Assembly: GCA_947652855.1 (NCBI GenBank) | Contig: CANTEO010000010.1 | Coordinates: 1-52,890 of the forward strand | DNA: 52,890 bases | Source: an uncultured Roseburia sp. | GTDB taxonomy: Bacteria; Bacillota; Clostridia; Lachnospirales; Lachnospiraceae | Direction of reading: 5' to 3' | In this document: positions 23,787 to 31,937 of the stretch, piece by piece | How positions within the stretch are numbered: the first letter of the stretch is position 1 | How the letters are laid out: every line of letters begins with the position of its first letter | Made by a program: the position numbers and the translations under genes | The notes under the pieces: model-generated | What the model was told of the DNA's origin: nothing | The model's database searches: none | The model's input: the letters and a program-made list of their open reading frames with translations, nothing else

Positions 23787-24488
23787 ATGAACGAATGTAT
23801 TTTAGTTGCGGACGATGACAAAGAAATTGTAAAAGCGATAGCCATTCTGCTGAAAAAGGAGGGATATTCGGTCTTAAAGGCATACGACGGAAGGCAGGCT
23901 TTGGATTTGCTGACGCAAAATAAAGTGCATTTGGCAATCATAGACGTGATGATGCCAAAGCTGGACGGCTTATCTGCCGTCATGCGGATTCGGGAAAGCC
24001 AAAACATCCCGATTATTGTCCTAAGCGCGAAGAGCGAGGAGACAGATAAGGTGCTGGGGCTTTCCATGGGCGCGGACGATTATGTGGCGAAACCGTATAA
24101 CCCCGCAGAGCTGGCGGCCAGGGTGAAAAGCCATTTAAGGCGCTATACCAGCCTGGGAGGCATCCATACGGCAAATGGCAGCAGGATCTCAAATGGCAGG
24201 CTTTGCTGGCAGGCCGATGAGAGAATGCTTTATGCCGATGGGGAGCCGGTGCGCTTAACCGCGACGGAAACGAAGATTGTGGAGCTTTTAATGAGAAATC
24301 CCGGGCGCATCTTTCCCGCAGAGGAGATTTATGAGAGAGTGTGGGAAGGCCAGGGGTTTGCGTCAGAGAATACGGTCATGGTTCATATACGGCGCATTCG
24401 TGAAAAGATTGAGCTCAATCCGAAAGAGCCAGAATATTTAAAGGTGGTGTGGGGAATTGGATACAAAATGGAAAAAAAGGAACATTAG
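23787..24488 (+). CDS. OmpR/PhoB-family response regulator (VanR-like)
   Basis: A 233-residue regulator. The receiver domain (about 1-115) has the acidic pair ADDD at 8-11, the phosphoacceptor Asp53 in LAIIDVMMPKLDG and the conserved Lys in DDYVAKPYNPAELAARV. A winged-helix DNA-binding domain (about 140-233) follows, with LTATETKIVELLMRNPGRIF, the YERVWEGQGFASENTVMVHIRRIREKIE region and a closing VWGIGYKME. AAAGGAGG lies just before the ATG. The kinase gene overlaps its end by 32 bases. The genes it controls cannot be read from the sequence apart from its own repeat-bearing promoter. Confidence 0.92.
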   Translation: MNECILVADDDKEIVKAIAILLKKEGYSVLKAYDGRQALDLLTQNKVHLAIIDVMMPKLDGLSAVMRIRESQNIPIIVLSAKSEETDKVLGLSMGADDYVAKPYNPAELAARVKSHLRRYTSLGGIHTANGSRISNGRLCWQADERMLYADGEPVRLTATETKIVELLMRNPGRIFPAEEIYERVWEGQGFASENTVMVHIRRIREKIELNPKEPEYLKVVWGIGYKMEKKEH

Positions 24489-26751
24489 CGCAGTGTTGTG
24501 CTATGTCATCGGCATAAGCCTTCTGATTGCCGGAGGGCTTGGAGTATTGAAGGATCTGATCTTTTCATCTGACTGGCGGGCCTCGGCGCGGCAGATAGAA
24601 AAGGATGATTTTCAGGAGACTGCGGCATTTCAGGAGTTTATAGAGAGGAGGCTTTACGATTTTCTTGCGATGGCCTGTGGGGAATATGTCAACAGCGAGT
24701 ACGCCTATTATTACGCCGCCCATTCTGTGCAGGAGCAGGAGGCGGACGTTACGGAAGGCGCGGCGTGGAAGCTTGACATGACGTCGGAAGAATGGGAGGG
24801 GCAGGAGCATTGGGAGTATACGGACAAAGAAAGGAAAACGTTTGCCGAAAGGTTTCATCAATACCTAAAGGGGGATAAAAACCTGTTCTATCGCATTTCT
24901 TATAAAGGAAAGCTGCTTTATTCCAATATGGACGGAAATGAGGGGGATTTTCATGGATATAATTTCTACCTTCATTTTGACGGGACAGATGTTTCCATAA
25001 AAAAAGACGGGGAAGAATTAGACGTCTATGGCGACAGGGTCTACCGGGAAAAGGAAGGCTGGCGCGTCCCTGGCTACAATAACCTGACTGTGAAAGACGC
25101 ATGGAGGGACGTTGATATTGTGATGCAGGCAGTGAAGGAGCCGGTGACATATGAGCAAGAGCTGTATGACGGCGGCGTATCGTCAAACGAGCTGTACGGC
25201 CTTTACTATGAGTATTTGAACGCGCGCGGGCGCATGAAGCGGTCATTTGCCTTTCTTGGGGCTGGCCTTTTGTCTTTGCTTTTGTATGCCTGTCTGAAAA
25301 AGGAAAAGGGCCTGGCTTCAAAATGGGCTGCGGGCGTGACGGCTAAGATTTGGTTTGAATGGAAGGCGCTGCTGTTTCTTTTACTGCCGATCCTGCTGCT
25401 TACTGGCGTACGGAGTTCGCCCTTCTATATGGAAGTGATGGATGAGCTAAATTATGCCTATGCCGTGGAGGCTGGCTCTGAGGCATTTGGGGAATATTCG
25501 CCGCTGCTTTTGCGAGGCGTCCTGGACGCGCTTTGCAGCAGGCTGGCTCAAGCTGTCCTGATCTTTTGGCTTTTCTATCTGTTCTTCAATGATTTGCGGA
25601 GGAATAAGGGGAGCTGTCAGAATGGCGGGTTTGGGAAGCTGTTTGCGCTGCTTTCGGAGAAAAGCCTTTCGCTGCCGCTCTCCAAACGGATGGTACGGAG
25701 AACGTATGGCGTTTTTGCCGTGACCTTTTTGCTGTTCTTGCTGTTTGTTTGCTTTTTTGTGGCATTTTTGTTTATGGACGGCTATTTTGGCGTCTATATG
25801 GGGCCGTTTACTTTTTGGCTCCTGCTGCTTGCGCTCGCAGGCGTGGCGCTGCTGCTTGCCGCTGAATATGCGTATTTGAGAAAAAACCGGGAGATGGCGG
25901 AGGGGATGCATTGGCTTGCCAATCGCATTCATGAAATTCATGACGGGAAGTACGCCGCCTGGGCAGGCTGCCTGCCGCAGGATCGGGACATACGGCCAAT
26001 GGCGCAGGAGCTTGAGGAGATCGGCCAGGGCCTTGAGACAGCCGTTTGCGAGCGGACGAGGAGTGAGCGCATGAAGGTGGAGCTGATCGCAAATGTGTCC
26101 CATGACATCAAGACGCCGCTGACTTCCATTATCAGTTATATCCAGCTGTTAAAGCAGGAAGAGGGCCTGCCTGCCCACGTGAAGGAGTATGTGCAGATTT
26201 TGGACGAGAAGTCGGAGCGCCTGAAAAATATGGTGCAGGACGTCTTTGCCGTCAGCAAGGCGGCGTCCGGACAGCTTACGGTGGAGCTTGAGGAGCTGGA
26301 TTTGGGCAAGCTTCTGTACCAGACGTTGGCGGATATGGACGAGGAGATTCAAAAGAGCGCGGTCACAGTCAGGGCGGACATCCCCAAGGGGCCAGTTCTG
26401 GTGCGGGCCGACGGGCAGCGGATGTACCGTGTCTTTCAGAATTTGATTGGCAACGCCGTCAAATATTCCCTGGAAGGGTCGAGGGCGTACGTTACGTTAA
26501 AGGAGGAAGGAGAGTTTGCGGCAGCGAGCGTGAAAAATACGTCGAGCCAGGAGCTAAGCGGCGATGTAGAGTTTGCGGAGCGCTTCGTCAGGGGGGACGA
26601 AAGCCGCAGCGACGGGGGCAGCGGCCTTGGGCTTTCCATTGCCAAAAGCTTTACGGAGGCGTGCGGCGGCGAGTTTCATCTGGAGACGATAGCAGATTTA
26701 TTTGTGGTGACAGTCTCGTTTCGCCAAATTTCATGTCGAAAAGAGGGCTGA
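24457..26751 (+). CDS. Membrane sensor histidine kinase
   Basis: A 764-residue kinase starting at TTG 24457 inside the regulator gene (32-base overlap; GGTGG-GGGGA upstream). One transmembrane helix (about 10-30) leads into an external region of about 220 residues. A block of several further transmembrane helices follows at about 260-470 (for example LLFLLLPILLL and LFLLFVCFFVAFLF). The dimerisation domain has the phosphorylated His in NVSHDIKTPLTSI near residue 547. The ATPase domain has an N-box NLIGNAVKYS near 660 and a G-box GSGLGLSIAKS near 722. Its multi-helix sensor region is larger than in standard VanS-type kinases. The signal is unknown; membrane or envelope stress is a reasonable guess. 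Confidence 0.9.
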   Translation: MDTKWKKRNISAVLCYVIGISLLIAGGLGVLKDLIFSSDWRASARQIEKDDFQETAAFQEFIERRLYDFLAMACGEYVNSEYAYYYAAHSVQEQEADVTEGAAWKLDMTSEEWEGQEHWEYTDKERKTFAERFHQYLKGDKNLFYRISYKGKLLYSNMDGNEGDFHGYNFYLHFDGTDVSIKKDGEELDVYGDRVYREKEGWRVPGYNNLTVKDAWRDVDIVMQAVKEPVTYEQELYDGGVSSNELYGLYYEYLNARGRMKRSFAFLGAGLLSLLLYACLKKEKGLASKWAAGVTAKIWFEWKALLFLLLPILLLTGVRSSPFYMEVMDELNYAYAVEAGSEAFGEYSPLLLRGVLDALCSRLAQAVLIFWLFYLFFNDLRRNKGSCQNGGFGKLFALLSEKSLSLPLSKRMVRRTYGVFAVTFLLFLLFVCFFVAFLFMDGYFGVYMGPFTFWLLLLALAGVALLLAAEYAYLRKNREMAEGMHWLANRIHEIHDGKYAAWAGCLPQDRDIRPMAQELEEIGQGLETAVCERTRSERMKVELIANVSHDIKTPLTSIISYIQLLKQEEGLPAHVKEYVQILDEKSERLKNMVQDVFAVSKAASGQLTVELEELDLGKLLYQTLADMDEEIQKSAVTVRADIPKGPVLVRADGQRMYRVFQNLIGNAVKYSLEGSRAYVTLKEEGEFAAASVKNTSSQELSGDVEFAERFVRGDESRSDGGSGLGLSIAKSFTEACGGEFHLETIADLFVVTVSFRQISCRKEG

Positions 26752-26797
26752 CGGGCATTCCTCCCTGCCAATTTTCTTAGCTGTTTTGTGTCTTTTC

Positions 26798-26826
26798 TTG
26801 CAGATTTCATAAAAATGGGCTATAAT
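26798..26826 (+). promoter_or_regulatory. Promoter of the HAD-chorismate mutase unit
   Basis: TTGCAG (26798-26803) and a perfect TATAAT (26821-26826) are 17 bases apart, 43 bases before the HAD start codon. Confidence 0.75.
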
Positions 26827-26868
26827 AAAGCATTAATAGCTTACAATCTGGCAGGAAAAGGAGGCGTT

Positions 26869-27480
26869 ATGGTCTCAAATGTGATACTTGACATGGGAAA
26901 TGTGCTGCTTACGTACAACCCCAAGGTTCCCCTGGACTTATTCTGCGATACGCCGGAAGAAAAAGAGGCGATTTATCGGGAGCTGTTTTTAGGCCCGGAA
27001 TGGGTGCAGGGAGATTTGGGGAACCTGACGGACAGTCAGAAATATGAAAGCATAAAAAGGCGCATTCCAGAGCCTATGCACGCGGCCCTAAAGAGGTGCG
27101 TGCATGAATGGGAGGTCTGCATGGAGCCGGTGGCCGGCGCGCGGGAGTTTTGCGAAGAGGCGAAGAGCCGGGGAAAGCGTCTTTTTGTGCTTTCCAATGC
27201 CGATCAGAATTTCTATGAGTATTTCCCCAGGTTCGCCCCGTTTGATTTTTTTGACGGGATCGTGGTCTCATCGGATCTGCACCTGATTAAGCCGGACCGA
27301 AGGATTTACCGCCATCTTTTGGACGCATATCAGCTGCGGCCCGGGGAATGCCTGTTCATCGACGACCGACAGGAAAATGTGGACGCGGCCCGGCAGGAGG
27401 GGATGCTGGCGGAGGTGTTCACGGGGGATTTTGACGCAATCAGGGCAAGATTATATGAGGAGCGAAAGGGATGGGATTAG
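26869..27480 (+). CDS. HAD-superfamily phosphatase (YihX-like)
   Basis: I start at 26869 (MVSNVILDMGNVLL), 4 bases after AAAGGAGG, giving 203 residues. HAD motifs are in order: motif I ILDMGNV (nucleophile Asp8; the second Asp is replaced by Gly as in the YihX/GNV subfamily), motif II FVLSNAD, motif III KPDRRIY and motif IV CLFIDDRQENV. The helical cap between motifs I and II fits a small-molecule phosphatase; YihX itself acts on glucose 1-phosphate, but the substrate here is not certain. It overlaps the chorismate mutase gene by 10 bases. Confidence 0.85.
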   Translation: MVSNVILDMGNVLLTYNPKVPLDLFCDTPEEKEAIYRELFLGPEWVQGDLGNLTDSQKYESIKRRIPEPMHAALKRCVHEWEVCMEPVAGAREFCEEAKSRGKRLFVLSNADQNFYEYFPRFAPFDFFDGIVVSSDLHLIKPDRRIYRHLLDAYQLRPGECLFIDDRQENVDAARQEGMLAEVFTGDFDAIRARLYEERKGWD

Positions 27481-28004
27481 AGGAAATCAGGCAGGAAATT
27501 GACAAGGTGGACGGGCGGCTAAAGGAGCTGTTTTTACAGCGCCTAACGCTGTCCGCGCAGGTCGCGGAGGCGAAGCGGCGGACAGGCGGACCAGTCTATG
27601 TAGAGGAGCGGGAGCTGGAGGTCATAGCGTCCCGGTCAGAGGGGGTGGATGAAGAGCTTTTGCCGGAATGCAGGGAGTTTTTTTTGCATATGATGCGGAT
27701 TGGGAGGCTTTACCAATATGCGAGGCTGGAAGAGGCGCGTGCGGCGCAAGGGAAGTCAGAGGAGGGCCTGGGGCGGGCAAAAAAGGCCGTCTTGAGGTTT
27801 CCCGGCGGGCTTTCGGGCGATCGGCTTGCTGTCTGCCTTGCAGCCGCCAGGATGGCCGGGCTTATGGTGGAGCGGCTATCTTTTGCAGATGGGAAGGCCA
27901 GTGAGATTTGCCTTTCCGGGGATTTTTCAAAGCAGTTGGCGCGCGCGGCGCTCTTGCAGATAACAGAGGAGAACGGCGACGCGCAATTGGAAAACGTCGA
28001 ATAA
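27471..28004 (+). CDS. AroQ-type chorismate mutase with a C-terminal extension
   Basis: The first 90 or so residues form an AroQ helical chorismate mutase, the enzyme turning chorismate into prephenate. EIRQEIDKVDGRLKELF, the QRLTLSAQVAEAKRR segment and YVEERELEVI align with the E. coli P-protein domain and keep the expected active-site Arg, Lys and Glu positions. The remaining 85 residues (177 in all) form a strand/helix-rich tail (VLRFPGGLSGDRLAVCLAAARMAGL) that I cannot assign; an ACT-like regulatory domain is possible. GAGGAG lies 7 bases before the ATG. It overlaps the HAD gene and is not near other aro genes. Confidence 0.8.
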   Translation: MGLEEIRQEIDKVDGRLKELFLQRLTLSAQVAEAKRRTGGPVYVEERELEVIASRSEGVDEELLPECREFFLHMMRIGRLYQYARLEEARAAQGKSEEGLGRAKKAVLRFPGGLSGDRLAVCLAAARMAGLMVERLSFADGKASEICLSGDFSKQLARAALLQITEENGDAQLENVE

Positions 28005-28026
28005 GAGAGAAGGGGAAGGGAACGCT

Positions 28027-31000
28027 ATGGGAAGACAGAAGGGAAAGAGAATTTTGGCGGCCGGCCTTGCGTTTGCGCTGGCCTTGCCGTTTTTACATAC
28101 GCAGGCATATGCCAAGCCACAGGGTCCGCAAGGGGCTGCTGGCGCAGTGGAGGGAAGGACGGGGCTGATGCCTTTTATGGAAGTGGATTTTTCCGAATTT
28201 CCAGACACAGGCGAGCGTTGGGCCTTAGAGGAAACGCAGGCGCATCGGGGCAGGGGCGCGGAGAGCGAGGCCGCGGAGTGGGAAAGCTATAGCTCGAAGC
28301 TGTATTACAATCAGTTTTCCGTTGGGCAGCAGCAGTTTTGGGATGACCTGGAGGCGATGAGCTTTGAATATCTGCTAGGGGAAAAGAACGTGGAAGGGGT
28401 CATGTCAGAAGGGGGCCTGCTGCTTTCAGAACGCGTCCCTTACCAGGGCATCACCAGGGAAGAGGCGGATCAGGTAATCAAAAAGTTTCTGTACTCGAAC
28501 CCTCAGTTTTATTTTTATGCGCCTGGAGGCGGTGCGTATGAGGATTCCCAGACAAGCGGGTATGGGTCTATCTTAATCTATGATTCGTTCCGGGACGGCA
28601 AAACGCGCGCCGGGGAAACGGAGCGCCTGAAAGAATCCATTGACGCCTGCATCAGCAAGATTGACTTAAAAGGGACGGATTTGGAGAAGGAAAAGCAGGC
28701 CCATGACATAATCTGCGATATGGTGGACTACGATTATGACGAGGGCAACGTGATGGAAAATCAGACCATATACAGCACGTTTTTAACCGGAAAGACCGTG
28801 TGCGCGGGATATGCGCAGGCTTTTGAGCTTTTATGCAACGCGGTCGGGGTGGAGAGCGTCGCTGTGACAAGCAGGGCGCACCAGTGGAACCTGGTGCGGC
28901 TGGAGGACACCTGGTATTATGCCGACCCAACCTGGGATGACGAGGCGAATGGGGCCAGAAACTATAACTTCTTTAACCGCAGCCTGGAATTTATGCTGAA
29001 GTCCGAGGAGTCGACGCAGGGGGAAAACCATGTGCCGTTAGATCATTGGATGGCGTATTTGCCGGACTGCACCCATGACTCAGGCGCGGGAGGCGATTAT
29101 ATAGGGGAAATCTATATGCCGACGGAGCGTGTGGGGGAGCCTGTGATCTCCGTAGACGGAAATGGAACCGTGACGATCGGATGCGGGGAGCCGGACGCAG
29201 AGGTATTTTATTCCATAAACGGCGGCAGGCCCTCTATGGCGGCGACAAAATCCTTAAAATACAGCAAGGCGTTTCAGGTGCAGGACGGCGCGTCTATCCA
29301 GGCCATTGCCGTCAAAGACGGGCTGTATGACAGCGAGGCCGTCAAGGTGAGGTGGCCTTCTATGGCGGCGTATGCCGGCCAGCCGTTTGTGCTGTATATG
29401 GACGCGGACGGCGTGGAGGGCATGGACGCGCTGGCCGCCGGAGGGTCTGCGGCGAAATTCGAGAGGCAGTCCGGAAAATTTGTGTGGACGCCCGGGAAGG
29501 GGCAGGCCGGTGACTCGTTTGACCTGACCTTCACGAAAGGAGGGGCGGCCGTAAAGACGGTGTGCGTGCAGGTTTTGGACGCAGTGTCAGATTCAGGCGG
29601 CAGGCGTGAATTTGCGGTTGCGGGCCCGTCTTCTATGACGCTAGGCGAAGGCTATGGGGCGACGGGATCGGGCAGCTTTGCGGTCTTGGGCAAAGAGAGC
29701 GTCCCCGCCATCGCCCTTTCGGGAAATACCGGAGGCGGGAAGCTGACATGGAACGCCGCGGAATCCCATATAGAGGCCGCGCCTGGGCTGCCAAAGGGGC
29801 GGTACCGGATGCAGCTTGTGGCGAAGGACGGCGCCGAAACGGCGTCGTGTGAGTTTGTCTGCATTGTCAAGGGCAGGCAGGAAATGGAAAACACGCTCCC
29901 GGAATTTACGGGGCTAAAGGATTATATGCGGGCATATGTAGGGCAGAGGCTGTCGTTTTACGTCAAGGCGGAGGATGCCGATTTGGGGGACGCGGTGACG
30001 CTTGAGGCGCCGGATTTGGACGTGTTCGGAGAGAAGGCCGACGTGTCGTTTCATACGGAGACGGGCCTGTTTTCCTTTGTGCCGGGAGACGGGGATTTGG
30101 GACGCTCGTATTCTGTCGTCTTTGCGGCGCATGACCGCACAGGGCAGCAGGTGACCCACACAGTGACGATTGCGGTCTCCTCCTCTACGGTGAAGGAAGA
30201 GGCGTATGCCGTCTCCGGGGACGCTTATTTGGGGGCGCACGCGTCAGAAGCGGATCTTCCGTTTGGAAACGCGGCATTTTTATGGGTGAGCCGGGACGCC
30301 TCAGGAGAGCTAGGGGAGCTTGAAAATCTGGGGAGCAATAAGCTTTCGTTGCTTACGCTGGATCTGTCGAGGCTCGCAGGGCGTGAAGATTTGTATGAAA
30401 AGGCCGAGCTGTCCCTCACCTATGTCGGAAGCCCTGCCTTAAGCGGCGAGGGCCAGACAGAGCAGATTTTGGCCGCCGCCGTCGATGGATTTGAATGGAA
30501 GGAAAGCGGCATTACCTGGAACGGGTGGGACGCATGGAGGAGGGAGCATGCATTTTCGGTCGCAAAGGACGCGGTAAAGAAGTCAGAGGAATTTCCGGCC
30601 TTTCTATACAGTGAAGAGGATTTTCAGTCCTCTGACATAAAAATAGACATTACGGAGTGGGTTAGGGACGCGGTGAAGGCCGGCAGTGGGGAGCTGACGG
30701 TTCTGCTTAATTCCAAGGGGGCCGGCGGGTTCCTCGTCAGCAAGGAAGGGGCCTATGGGAGCCTGACGCATGGGACGCTTGAGATGATCCCTATGGTTTC
30801 ACTGACTCCTTGGCTTCATTTCAGCGGGCCCGAAAGCCAGACGCTTGTGGAAGGATATGAGGCGACAGAGACAGAGAGCTTTTCGGTCGTGGGCGCAAGC
30901 GGGAAGGCCACAGTGAGCCTGTCTCCTTCAAGCGACCCGCATTTCCGTTGGGACGGGGCGGCCGGATGCATAAGGATCGCGCCTGGCCTTGCGGCGGGAA

Positions 31001-31923
31001 AGCATGAGGCGACGCTGCTCGTCTCCGATGAGGGAGGGAAGACGGCCTCGTGTCAGTTTACGCTTCATGTGCGCCCTGACTTTAAGGCCGCGCTTAGGGA
31101 GCTGTACGCATCCGTGCAGAAGCTGCCTCAAGGGAGCTATGCGGACGCCGATCTGGCTTATATAGAGGATGTATTGGATACGGCGGGGAACGTCCTTGCG
31201 GATCCCGGCGCGACGGAGGCGGACGCAGAGACGGTGAAAGGGATGCTTCGGCTGGCCTTGCAGCTTCAGACGGCGCAGGAGGCGTTTTTAAAGCGTATCG
31301 GGCCATTTTTGGTGCAGGATAAGGATCAGGGAAAATATACGGACGTAAGCTGGAAGAATTATAAAGAAAAAAGGGACGCCGCGCTCCGGCTGCAAAACGC
31401 AGGGGCTTCTGTTATAGGGCGGGAAGGGGACGCGGCGGCCCAGGCGTTGGAAACGGCGTATCGCGCGCTTGCCCTTCGCGCGGATAACAGCATTTTGACG
31501 GATCCAAAGACGAAGCTTTTGTATCGGGTGACGAATGCGAAAAAGAAGACCGTGGCGGCGGTGGGGAGCAAGAAGAAAAATGCGTCTTCCATTACCATCC
31601 CAAAGACGGTGACGCTGAACAAGGTGAAGTATAGCGTGACAGAAATCGGCGACGGCGCATTTTCGGGCTTTGCGAAGCTTCGAAAAGCGGTCATTGGGGA
31701 AAAGGTCGCAAAGATCGGGAAAAAATGCTTTTATCAGTGCAAAAAGCTAAGTACCGTGACATTTAAGGGCGCGAAAGTGACTTCCATTCAAGCGGGAGCA
31801 TTTAAGGGCATTGATAAGCAGGCAAGAGTCAACTTGCCCAAAAAAATGAGCAAAAAGCAAAAGAACGCCTTAAAGAAGCGCATCAAGAGCGCGGGCATTG
31901 GCAAGAAGGCAGTCATTAAATAA
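28027..31923 (+). CDS. Large secreted multidomain protein with transglutaminase-like domain and LRR tail
   Basis: A 1298-residue protein with a signal peptide (ILAAGLAFALALPFL, likely cut after AYA). A transglutaminase/peptidase-like domain covers about 85-345, with catalytic Cys in TVCAGYAQAFE (~259), His in SRAHQWNLV (~285) and Asp in YYADPTWDDE (~298). A chitobiase-C-like beta domain spans 370-443, several Ig/cadherin-like segments about 460-720, and a DNRLRE-type domain about 723-925. A further Ig-like segment and a helical stretch precede a BspA-like leucine-rich repeat region (~1190-1260) with a Lys-rich tail. No wall-sorting motif is seen. It is the first of a tandem paralogous pair and probably remodels or binds cell-surface or host polymers. 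Confidence 0.8.
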   Translation: MGRQKGKRILAAGLAFALALPFLHTQAYAKPQGPQGAAGAVEGRTGLMPFMEVDFSEFPDTGERWALEETQAHRGRGAESEAAEWESYSSKLYYNQFSVGQQQFWDDLEAMSFEYLLGEKNVEGVMSEGGLLLSERVPYQGITREEADQVIKKFLYSNPQFYFYAPGGGAYEDSQTSGYGSILIYDSFRDGKTRAGETERLKESIDACISKIDLKGTDLEKEKQAHDIICDMVDYDYDEGNVMENQTIYSTFLTGKTVCAGYAQAFELLCNAVGVESVAVTSRAHQWNLVRLEDTWYYADPTWDDEANGARNYNFFNRSLEFMLKSEESTQGENHVPLDHWMAYLPDCTHDSGAGGDYIGEIYMPTERVGEPVISVDGNGTVTIGCGEPDAEVFYSINGGRPSMAATKSLKYSKAFQVQDGASIQAIAVKDGLYDSEAVKVRWPSMAAYAGQPFVLYMDADGVEGMDALAAGGSAAKFERQSGKFVWTPGKGQAGDSFDLTFTKGGAAVKTVCVQVLDAVSDSGGRREFAVAGPSSMTLGEGYGATGSGSFAVLGKESVPAIALSGNTGGGKLTWNAAESHIEAAPGLPKGRYRMQLVAKDGAETASCEFVCIVKGRQEMENTLPEFTGLKDYMRAYVGQRLSFYVKAEDADLGDAVTLEAPDLDVFGEKADVSFHTETGLFSFVPGDGDLGRSYSVVFAAHDRTGQQVTHTVTIAVSSSTVKEEAYAVSGDAYLGAHASEADLPFGNAAFLWVSRDASGELGELENLGSNKLSLLTLDLSRLAGREDLYEKAELSLTYVGSPALSGEGQTEQILAAAVDGFEWKESGITWNGWDAWRREHAFSVAKDAVKKSEEFPAFLYSEEDFQSSDIKIDITEWVRDAVKAGSGELTVLLNSKGAGGFLVSKEGAYGSLTHGTLEMIPMVSLTPWLHFSGPESQTLVEGYEATETESFSVVGASGKATVSLSPSSDPHFRWDGAAGCIRIAPGLAAGKHEATLLVSDEGGKTASCQFTLHVRPDFKAALRELYASVQKLPQGSYADADLAYIEDVLDTAGNVLADPGATEADAETVKGMLRLALQLQTAQEAFLKRIGPFLVQDKDQGKYTDVSWKNYKEKRDAALRLQNAGASVIGREGDAAAQALETAYRALALRADNSILTDPKTKLLYRVTNAKKKTVAAVGSKKKNASSITIPKTVTLNKVKYSVTEIGDGAFSGFAKLRKAVIGEKVAKIGKKCFYQCKKLSTVTFKGAKVTSIQAGAFKGIDKQARVNLPKKMSKKQKNALKKRIKSAGIGKKAVIK

Positions 31924-31937
31924 GGAGGGGAGCTTGT

